Assembly: GCA_049604415.1 (NCBI GenBank)
Contig: JBMYTN010000054.1
Coordinates: forward strand, 1 to 24,551
Source of the DNA: JBMYTN01 sp049604415
Lineage (GTDB): Bacteria > Pseudomonadota > Alphaproteobacteria > Rhodospirillales > Rhodospirillaceae
DNA length: 24,551 nt
Direction: 5' to 3'
Within the stretch, counting starts at the first letter, position 1. Each line of letters begins with the position of its first letter. The translations under genes and the position numbers were made by a program. This document shows, one piece after another, positions 15,101 to 20,462 of this stretch. The notes beneath the pieces were generated by a model. That model saw only the letters and a program-made list of their open reading frames with translations, was not told the origin of the DNA and did not search any database.

Positions 15101-16465
15101 CCGATCATCAACAAGGCACTGGCGACGATTTCGGAGAAGGAGCGCGCTGGGATCGTCAACACCTGGACCGCCGTGCAGATCAGCTTCGGTGTCCAAACCG
15201 GAGACATCGTGATCTGGGGCGGTTCGGCGGCGATCCTCACCGCCCTGATCATCGGTTTGTTGGTTTTGTGGGCGCGCTTTGTGCAAAAGCAGAAGGCCCA
15301 GGTGGAGCGCAGCGAGCGCCGACTGTCCTCGCTGATCGAAACCGCTCCGGATGGGATCATCGTGGTCGACCAAGCCGGTGTGGTGCAGACCTTCAGTCCC
15401 TCCGCCCAGGCCATGTTCGGCTATGCCGAAGCTGAAATCTTAGGCCAGAATGTATCGCTGCTGATGCCGCAGGCCTTTGCCACCAACCATGCCACCCATA
15501 TGGACGCCTATCTGCGCTCCGGACAGTCGAGCGCCATCGGCACCGCCCGCGAACTGACGGCGCAGCGCAAGAACGGCGAGCAGTTTCCCCTCGAACTGAC
15601 CTTAAGCGAGGTGGTGACCTCCGATCAGCATGCCTTTATTGGCATGTGCCGGGATATCAGCGAGCGCAAGGAGGCCGAGCACCGGCTGCAGGATGCCCAT
15701 GACATCATTCGGGGCAGCATCGACTATGCCGCCCATATCCAGCGCTCCGTGCTGCCGGACCAGGATCTTTTGACCTCGCTAGCCTCCGATCATTTTGTCA
15801 TTTGGGAGCCCAGGGATGTGGTCGGCGGCGATTTCTATTGGTGCAAAATGTGGGGCGAAGGCCTGTTGGTGATCCTGTGTGATTGCACCGGCCATGGGGT
15901 GCCGGGGGCCTTTATGTCCCTGATCGCCACCGGTGCCCTGGAGCGAGCCATCAATGAGGTCCAGCAAGGCCAAGTCGCCGAGCTGATCCAAAAGATGCAC
16001 CAAAATGTCAAAATCACCCTGGGCCAGCACCGCAAAGATGGCGGGTCCGATGATGGGTTGGAACTGGGTGCCTTGTTCGTGAACCCGGATTTGACCGAGC
16101 TGACCTTTGTGGGTGCCCGGTTCGATCTGTTCTGGACCGAAGCGGATCAGGTCCACCAGGAGAAAGGCACCAAAGCTGGCATCGGCTACCGCAAGATCCC
16201 GATGGAGCAGACCTATACCGCCTTGGAGATCGAGATCCGGCCGGGCCGAAGCTTTTACATGTCTTCCGATGGCCTGCTGGATCAGGTCGGCGGGGACCGA
16301 CGGCGGTCCTTTGGCAAACAGCGCTTCAAGGCTTTGCTGGGAGAGCTACAAGGCAAAGCCATGGCCGCCCAAAAAGAGGCGGTTCTGGAGGGCCTGCAGC
16401 GCTATCAGGGTGACGAAACCCGCCGCGACGATGTCTCGGTGATTGGCTTGAGCTTTGGGGCTTAA
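12197..16465 (+). CDS. Sensor phosphatase: four tandem SBP_bac_3 domains, membrane helix, PAS, SpoIIE/PP2C phosphatase
   Basis: The 1422-residue protein has a signal sequence or anchor (about 9-31). Four periplasmic solute-binding folds follow at about 40-265, 287-506, 530-748 and 774-991, joined by linkers of the form LT.AE..WI..HP...LGVD (274-292, 517-536, 761-780), as in BvgS-type receptors. One membrane helix (1003-1025) leads into a short coiled coil, a PAS domain (about 1038-1155, SLIETAPDGIIVVDQAG) and a SpoIIE-type PP2C phosphatase (1172-1421). The switch helix is SIDYAAHIQRSVLP, and the metal-site aspartates are D1212 in GGDFYW, D1229 in CDCTGHG, D1358 in SSDGL and D1411/D1412. All appear intact, so it should dephosphorylate Ser/Thr of an anti-sigma-antagonist-like partner in response to a bound ligand. 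Translation begins at GTG; no partner gene adjoins it. Confidence 0.92.
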   Translation: MGRFFGSFQWVFALAMVVAVLTTPRWDAHAQSDQPTQNPPLVIAIDGNYAPNSIIGPDGRAYGLFVDFWRLWSEATGRPVVFEPTDWVGTLDAIRDGTADIHFGLFINEARSEWLDFSTAFHSIRTSVFFRSDYPGTPELSKLAGRPVGVIRGFFQEAFLRETYPALDVKAYEDSESLFLALLTGEIDALVNEVTAVDAQKARLGLRGAVKRSPETLLSNTVHAGILKGNPDLLETVNAGIAAIPQDQLIALDALWLATPLDRFYRQDPDQITLSPEQSQWIKDNPTVSLAVTNFIAPVDIIDDSGLYTGLNADLIDIINRKTSLNIVPEYYGRWEDVVRDTLAGTVEGAFSFSRTPEREEHVFYTQPYAYDPVIVITREDDEAIQSMADVAGKTVGAVRGHAFIEDLEQDLSGGSLVLYETETAALFALLDGDLDAHVTTQFIYSNAQRERYLPGLRVAASRQSEGGSLRIGIHKNNPVLFSIVQEALDSIPLEDLAALRQRWLTFEPTQQSTIPLTPAERQWIAQHPEVRLGVDRAYPPFEFVSANGIYQGIAADYLAEIGKRIGISFTVVPDLTWDEVIQGAKDRTVDLLPVVTDRAERREFLVFTEPYLEFPNVIVTHENAPEIDGLEDLAGSVVASPEGYSVTQFVRDDYPDILVEDYPTALDALVAVSTEKANATIGNMAVIGYLAQENSVSNIKIAARRDYSIGYSFGVRKDWPELASIITKVYDSFTREEHQAIRSQWIPFSMLGDNSIGPALSLAEQAWLRNHPNLTLGVDLAWAPFEFLDDQGNYAGIGSDYVRAVSERLGIEMTPIKDLSWPEVIAKAKAGEIDILPTLVKTPEREEFLTFTEPYISFPMVIATRKDAAFVDSLAGLEGERVGVVEGYVTHEILEAHHPNLTVVTVATVQDGLEQLEAGQFHAFVDNLVTITHTIDQQNFENIKIASPTQYAFDLSIGVRKGLEELVPIINKALATISEKERAGIVNTWTAVQISFGVQTGDIVIWGGSAAILTALIIGLLVLWARFVQKQKAQVERSERRLSSLIETAPDGIIVVDQAGVVQTFSPSAQAMFGYAEAEILGQNVSLLMPQAFATNHATHMDAYLRSGQSSAIGTARELTAQRKNGEQFPLELTLSEVVTSDQHAFIGMCRDISERKEAEHRLQDAHDIIRGSIDYAAHIQRSVLPDQDLLTSLASDHFVIWEPRDVVGGDFYWCKMWGEGLLVILCDCTGHGVPGAFMSLIATGALERAINEVQQGQVAELIQKMHQNVKITLGQHRKDGGSDDGLELGALFVNPDLTELTFVGARFDLFWTEADQVHQEKGTKAGIGYRKIPMEQTYTALEIEIRPGRSFYMSSDGLLDQVGGDRRRSFGKQRFKALLGELQGKAMAAQKEAVLEGLQRYQGDETRRDDVSVIGLSFGA

Positions 16466-16499
16466 ACGGACAAAGGCTCCAACCGAACTGCATGGTCAA

Positions 16500-16534
16500 A
16501 AAAAAGGGTCCCCGGAAACCGGAGACCCTTTTTT
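16500..16534. terminator. Bidirectional intrinsic terminator between the sensor phosphatase gene and rplQ
   Basis: GGGTC and CCGG (16506-16515, one mismatch between them) pair with CCGG and GACCC (16519-16528) around loop AAA. The hairpin is flanked by eight A residues on the left and six T residues on the right, so it terminates rightward transcription of the receptor gene and leftward transcription of the alpha operon. Confidence 0.92.
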
Positions 16535-16555
16535 ACTTGTTAAGCGAGGGAGGTG

Positions 16556-16984
16556 TCAGCCTAAATCCTCGTCATCGTCATTGTTGGCTTCGGCGGTCGG
16601 GCCGCTATCAGTGCCCTTGGCGTCCGGGTCACGGTCGACCAGTTCGATGATCGCCATGTCGGCAGCGTCGCCATAGCGGAAGCCCGCCTTGATCACCCGG
16701 GTGTAGCCACCGGAGCGGTCTTTGTAGCGCTCGGCAATGTCGGAGAAGAGCTTCTGAACCACCTTGTCTTCGCGGACAATGGTGTAGGCCTTCCGCCGGT
16801 TGGCCAGGCCACCCTTTTTGCCCAGGGTGATCAGCTTTTCGACGATCGGACGCAGATCCTTGGCCTTGGGCAGGGTGGTGCGAATTTGCTCATGCTTGAG
16901 CAGTGCGCAGGCCATATTGGCAAACATCGCCTTACGGTGAGAGCTGGTGCGGTTGAGCTGACGCCCCTTGTAACCATGACGCAT
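16556..16984 (-). CDS. rplQ: 50S ribosomal protein L17
   Basis: L17 sits near the peptide exit tunnel of the large subunit. The 142-residue protein begins MRHGYKGRQLNRTSSHRKAM, the family signature, and contains RTTLPKAKDLRPIVEKLIT (near 35-54), NRRKAY, and GGYTRVIKAGFRYGDAADMA with IIELVDRD. The C-terminal tail after about 118 is acidic and low in complexity (NNDDDED), an extension seen in many alphaproteobacterial L17s. The ATG at 16984 has AGGA at a spacing of about 8 nt. It is the last gene of the alpha operon, 261 bp after rpoA, and is followed by the bidirectional terminator. Confidence 0.97.
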   Translation of the reverse strand: MRHGYKGRQLNRTSSHRKAMFANMACALLKHEQIRTTLPKAKDLRPIVEKLITLGKKGGLANRRKAYTIVREDKVVQKLFSDIAERYKDRSGGYTRVIKAGFRYGDAADMAIIELVDRDPDAKGTDSGPTAEANNDDDEDLG

Positions 16985-17151
16985 GGATCTTGTCCTTTCT
17001 TCTCCTGGCTCCGCGCACGGAACCGATTGTGCTGGACCGATGCCGCCCTCGCCCCCCTTTTGCAGTTGGGAAGGATCGAGAAGGAACACCGATCACGGCC
17101 CACACCTTGTGGACCGGTTAAGGTTTGTACCCGGTACCTGTTGGCACCAAA

Positions 17152-17224
17152 CCGAAGATCACAGATCTTCGGCAAGGGCGACTGCCCGCCGCGCCTTATG
17201 GCGCGTAAGCCAAGGCCGGAGGCC
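17152..17224. repeat. Row of four inverted repeats in the rpoA-rplQ gap
   Basis: Within the 261-bp gap between rpoA and rplQ are four adjacent perfect stem-loops: CCGAAGATC-ACA-GATCTTCGG (17152-17172), GGGC-GACT-GCCC (17177-17188), GCGCC-TTAT-GGCGC (17191-17204) and GGCC-GGA-GGCC (17214-17224). None is followed by a T-run on the operon strand. They could be processing or stability elements between the two cistrons. The rest of the gap (17225-17245 and 16985-17151) contains only the rplQ ribosome site. Confidence 0.55.
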
Positions 17225-17245
17225 GCCCGGCGCTTGAGGGCCGTA

Positions 17246-18268
17246 TTAGTAAGGCTCTTCGAGCTTTTTGGCCAGATCTTCAATGTTCTCCGGCGGCCAG
17301 TTCGGGATTTCCATACCCAAATGCAGGCCCATGGTGGAGAGCACTTCCTTGATCTCGTTCAGAGACTTCCGACCAAAGTTCGGGGTGCGGAGCATTTCCG
17401 CCTCGGTCTTCTGCACCAGATCACCGATATAGATGATGTTGTCGTTCTTCAGGCAGTTGGCAGAGCGGACCGACAATTCCAGCTCATCGACCTTGCGCAG
17501 CAGGTTCTTGTTGAACGGAAGTTCGTCATCTTTGCGCTCTTCGGAGACCGCTTGCGGCTCTTCGAAGTTGATGAACAGCTGCAATTGGTCTTGCAGGATC
17601 CGAGCGGCCAAGGCAACGGCGTCTTCCGGGGTCACGGAGCCGTTGGTTTCGACAACCATGGACAGCTTGTCATAGTCGGTGACCTGACCAACACGGCTGT
17701 TCTCGACCTTGTAGGACACCTTGCGGACCGGGCTGAAAATGCTGTCGACCGGGATAAAGCCAATCGGGGCATCTTCGGGACGGTTTTGGCTGGCCGGGAT
17801 ATAGCCCATGCCGGTGTTGACGGTGAATTCCATCGACAGGCTCGCGCCTTCGTCCAGATGGCACAGCACCAGATCCGGGTTCATGATCTCGATATCGGCA
17901 CCGGTTTCGATCTGCGCGGCGGTCACCTCGCCCGGACCATCGGCGCGCAGGGACATGCGGCGCGGACCGTCCACATGCATGCGCAGGGCCAGTTCCTTGA
18001 TGTTCAGGATCACATCGGTGACGTCTTCACGGACGCCGGGGATGGAGGAAAACTCGTGCAGGACGCCTTCGATTTGGATGGCGCTGACGGCAGCCCCTTG
18101 CAGGGAGGACAGCAGCACCCGGCGCAGGGCATTGCCCAGGGTGATGCCGAAGCCACGCTCCAGGGGTTCGGCCACAACGGTGGCGATGCGGTCAGATCCG
18201 CCGACGGGCTCAATGGCCAACTTGCTCGGCTTGATCAACTCTTGCCAATTTTTCTGAATGATCGACAT
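17246..18268 (-). CDS. rpoA: DNA-directed RNA polymerase subunit alpha
   Basis: The 340-residue alpha subunit nucleates RNA polymerase assembly, and its C-terminal domain contacts upstream promoter DNA and activators. The N-terminal domain (about 1-235) has GFGITLGNALRRVLLSSL, the alpha-dimer helix, then IQIEGVLHEFSSIPGV and EDVTDVILNIKEL. The C-terminal domain (about 250-330) has the DNA-contact segment LSVRSANCLKN, then IYIGDLVQKTEAEML and NFGRKSLNEIKEVL. Length is normal. The ATG at 18268 has AGGA 8 nt upstream; the frame stays open further upstream, but that part is Pro/Arg-rich and not conserved. It lies 316 bp downstream of rpsK and 261 bp upstream of rplQ. Confidence 0.98.
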   Translation of the reverse strand: MSIIQKNWQELIKPSKLAIEPVGGSDRIATVVAEPLERGFGITLGNALRRVLLSSLQGAAVSAIQIEGVLHEFSSIPGVREDVTDVILNIKELALRMHVDGPRRMSLRADGPGEVTAAQIETGADIEIMNPDLVLCHLDEGASLSMEFTVNTGMGYIPASQNRPEDAPIGFIPVDSIFSPVRKVSYKVENSRVGQVTDYDKLSMVVETNGSVTPEDAVALAARILQDQLQLFINFEEPQAVSEERKDDELPFNKNLLRKVDELELSVRSANCLKNDNIIYIGDLVQKTEAEMLRTPNFGRKSLNEIKEVLSTMGLHLGMEIPNWPPENIEDLAKKLEEPY

Positions 18269-18584
18269 GAATGGCTTCCTGACAGCGATGTGGCAAACAG
18301 GCCAAGACCGTCTATGTCCTGACCGGTCTGGGACCAGCTGGTCCTTACGGTCTCTTGGGGGGAGACCCGGGGGAGCATGGCCCAGAAATCCCGGTGGCAC
18401 CCGCTGGGGAGGCGGATCAGCCGAACCGGGGTGTTCGACGTGCGGAAAGGACGGCACGGGTCCGTCCTTCCAAAATCTGCGGGATGCTTAGGGCCGTCTC
18501 TTCCGTCTGCGTCTGCTTAGGCCAACAGTGTGGCGGCATTCAGGCGACGTCAGCGCGGGACCAAGGGCAGCCCGCAGAAAAGAC
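18269..18584. other. Long rpsK-rpoA gap with palindromes, no gene seen
   Basis: This 316-bp stretch has no supported coding sequence. It contains a perfect 14-bp palindrome GGACCAGCTGGTCC (18331-18344), GACCGGTC (18321-18328), and the stem-loop AAGGACGG (18447-18454) with CCGTCCTT (18462-18469), which on the operon strand is followed by only a short T-run. An internal promoter or a processing region for rpoA is possible, but no clear -35/-10 pair was found. Confidence 0.4.
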
Positions 18585-18974
18585 TTAAACCCGACGACGC
18601 TTGCGCGGACGGCAGCCATTATGCGGGATCGGGGTCACATCCTTAATGGAATTGACCGAGAAACCGACGGACTGCAGAGCCCGCAAAGCGGATTCACGAC
18701 CCGACCCGGGGCCTTTCACCATCACGTCCAGAGTTTTCATGCCGTGGTCCTGGGCTTTGCGCCCGGCGTCCTCAGCAGCCACCTGAGCGGCATAGGGGGT
18801 GGATTTCCGCGACCCCTTAAAGCCCTGTGACCCGGCAGAGGACCAAGAAATGGTGTTGCCTTGCACATCGGTGATGGTGATGGTGGTGTTGTTGAAGGAA
18901 GCGTTCACATGGGCGATGCCAGAGGTGATGTTTTTCCGCTCCTTGCGGCGAATTTTTTGCGCGGGTTTGGCCAT
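18585..18974 (-). CDS. rpsK: 30S ribosomal protein S11
   Basis: S11 lies on the platform of the small subunit and shapes the mRNA exit region. The 129-residue protein contains GIAHVNASFNNTTITITD, then WSSAGSQGFKGSRKSTPYAA and AAEDAGRKAQDHGMKTLDV. It ends in the highly conserved VTPIPHNGCRPRKRRRV. The length is standard. The ATG at 18974 has only a weak ribosome site (GGA, 4 nt away). It lies 113 bp after rpsM in the alpha operon. The gap contains an inverted repeat AGTCCCA...TGGGACT but no gene. Confidence 0.98.
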   Translation of the reverse strand: MAKPAQKIRRKERKNITSGIAHVNASFNNTTITITDVQGNTISWSSAGSQGFKGSRKSTPYAAQVAAEDAGRKAQDHGMKTLDVMVKGPGSGRESALRALQSVGFSVNSIKDVTPIPHNGCRPRKRRRV

Positions 18975-19087
18975 TACGTCCGTCTAGTCCCATGGTTGCG
19001 GCTGCCGTGAACTGGGACTGAAATCCCGAGCCACCAACAGGCCGTCGATCCGGGCGTCCCACAACAGGACAGGCCCGGACCCAGTGC

Positions 19088-19456
19088 TTACTTCTTCTTA
19101 CCGGCGATCGGCTTGGCCGGGCCCTTACGGGTCCGGGCATTGGTGTGGGTCCGCTGACCCCGCACCGGCAGACCTTTCCGGTGCCGCAGACCGCGATAAC
19201 ACCCAAGATCCATCAGCCGCTTGATGTTCATCGCCGTTTCGCGTCGCAGATCGCCTTCCACCTTATATTCGGCGTCGATCAGCTCGCGGATACGGGCGAC
19301 TTCATCGTCAGACAACTCGTTGACCCGGCGGTTTTCGGCGATGCCGGAACGCTCGCAGATCTCCTGCGCCTTCGTGCGGCCAATCCCGTAGATATAGGTC
19401 AACGCAATATGCGTCCGCTTGTTGGACGGGATATTGACACCAGCAATACGCGCCAA
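19088..19456 (-). CDS. rpsM: 30S ribosomal protein S13 (TTG start codon)
   Basis: S13 is in the head of the small subunit and contacts the P-site tRNA and bridges to the large subunit. The 122-residue protein reads MARIAGVNIPSNKRTHIAL, then YIYGIGRTKAQEIC (helix-two-turns-helix), LRRETAMNIKRLMDLGCYRG and the basic tail RTHTNARTRKGPAKPIAGKKK in pieces. The start codon is TTG at 19456-19454. The frame upstream meets a TGA six codons earlier with no ATG or GTG between, and the family's usual N terminus starts at this codon. GAGGAG stands about 8 nt before it. It is the first gene of the alpha operon, driven by the promoter at 19776-19803 through a long structured leader. Confidence 0.97.
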   Translation of the reverse strand: MARIAGVNIPSNKRTHIALTYIYGIGRTKAQEICERSGIAENRRVNELSDDEVARIRELIDAEYKVEGDLRRETAMNIKRLMDLGCYRGLRHRKGLPVRGQRTHTNARTRKGPAKPIAGKKK

Positions 19457-19769
19457 AGCCCAAACTCCTCAACCTGTTTCTGCCCGGTCACCATAAACAA
19501 AACGGGCGCGCGGTCCCGGGCGGACCGTGCAAACCCAAAGCTCGTTGCCCCAAAGCTCGACACCAAGAGTGGGATCGGTTTGGAACCATTCTGCGACGGC
19601 GTCGCCACCTCAACCGCGCCAAAGGATGGCCATCGATTGGGTCGAAACGCGCCGCAGAGGGGGGTTCCCGACGTGAACGCACTCTGATGTGTCGATCAGG
19701 GCCGAGTCACGTCTACCAACTGCATCACAAAGTGATCCAGTGGGTAGACCGCCGATCCTGGGACCAAGG
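19457..19769 (-). promoter_or_regulatory. Long structured 5' leader of the rpsM operon
   Basis: The mRNA from the promoter at 19776-19803 would carry a leader of about 310 nt. Stem-loop 1 (19749-19711) is an 18-position hairpin with two mismatches and a 3-nt loop: GTCTACC/GGTAGAC, ACTG/CAGT and ATCAC/GTGAT arms. Stem-loop 2 (19713-19670) has three stacked arms, GACGTG/CACGTC, ACTC/GAGT and TGAT/ATCA, with an internal loop of five bases on each side. The two share bases 19711-19713. Further down are CGGTCC/GGACCG (19511-19527), GCGAC/GTCGC (19593-19605) and two copies of CCCAAAGCTCG. The length and folding suggest autogenous control by a ribosomal protein; this is inferred. Confidence 0.55.
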
Positions 19770-19775
19770 CGCGGG

Positions 19776-19803
19776 ATTATAAAAGTACATCCCCTTGAGT
19801 CAA
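19776..19803 (-). promoter_or_regulatory. Strong sigma-70 promoter of the alpha operon (rpsM-rpsK-rpoA-rplQ)
   Basis: On the minus strand TTGACT (19803-19798), a 16-nt spacer and a perfect TATAAT (19781-19776) make the best promoter of the window. It lies between adk and rpsM, so the alpha operon can be transcribed independently of the spc operon. The predicted start is near 19769. Confidence 0.88.
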
Positions 19804-19815
19804 GGGCTTGAGGCC

Positions 19816-19842
19816 AGGAAAGCGCCAATAAAGCGCCTTCCT
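19816..19842 (-). terminator. Hairpin between adk and the alpha-operon promoter
   Basis: AGGAAAGCGC (19816-19825) and GCGCCTTCCT (19833-19842) form a 10-position stem with one mismatch and a 7-nt loop, 36 nt after the adk stop. There is no T-run after it on the minus strand, so it may be a weak or Rho-assisted end of the spc operon transcript. Confidence 0.45.
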
Positions 19843-19877
19843 CACCCCTTATGTGCTCAGGCTGCCATCACGCAGCC

Positions 19878-20462
19878 TTAACTGCCGACAATGCTTTCCA
19901 ATTCTGCGGTCACGGTGTCGATGGCTTGGGACCCATCGATCACATGCAGCAGGCCCTTTTTCTCGTAATAGGGCAGAATCGGCGCGGTTTGCGCATGGTA
20001 AACTTCCAGGCGCTTGCGCAGGGTTTCTTCATTGTCATCGGCGCGGACATTGCCTTCGCCAGCTTGGGCAGCACGGGTCTTGATCCGATCAAACAGGATG
20101 GAGTCTTCCACTCGCAATTCGATCACGGCATCCAGCTGCATGCTCTTTTCCGCCAGCATGGCATCCAGGGCTTCGGCCTGGGGCACAGTGCGCGGGAAGC
20201 CATCGAGAATAATCCCACCGGCGCAATCATCCTGGGTGATGCGCTCGGCAATCATGCCGACCATGATTTCATCAGAAACCAGCTTGCCTTCATCCATGAT
20301 CGCCTTGGCTTGCTTGCCCAGCTCGGTGCCCGCAGACACGGCGGCGCGCAGCATGTCCCCGGTGGACAGTTGCTTCAGGCCATATTTGGATTCCAGCAAT
20401 TGCGCCTGGGTGCCCTTGCCGCCCCCCGGCGGGCCCATAAAGATAATCCGCTTCGAACTCAT
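19878..20462 (-). CDS. adk: Adenylate kinase
   Basis: Adenylate kinase interconverts ATP + AMP and 2 ADP. The 194-residue protein has the P-loop GPPGGGKGTQ (10-19), the AMP-binding segment STGDMLRAAV (33-42), and the ILDGFPRT signature (85-92) followed by PQAEAL. The lid region (about 120-140) is short and lacks the four-cysteine zinc knuckle, so this is a short-lid enzyme. The C terminus has RLEVYHAQTAPIL..YY. The ATG at 20462 overlaps the secY stop by 4 nt (ATGA), so the two are translationally coupled, the usual arrangement in alphaproteobacterial spc operons. Confidence 0.97.
   Translation of the reverse strand: MSSKRIIFMGPPGGGKGTQAQLLESKYGLKQLSTGDMLRAAVSAGTELGKQAKAIMDEGKLVSDEIMVGMIAERITQDDCAGGIILDGFPRTVPQAEALDAMLAEKSMQLDAVIELRVEDSILFDRIKTRAAQAGEGNVRADDNEETLRKRLEVYHAQTAPILPYYEKKGLLHVIDGSQAIDTVTAELESIVGS

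Noticed and set aside
16886..18322. 478-residue open frame on the plus strand
   Set aside because: Antisense to rpoA and part of rplQ; no recognisable domain.
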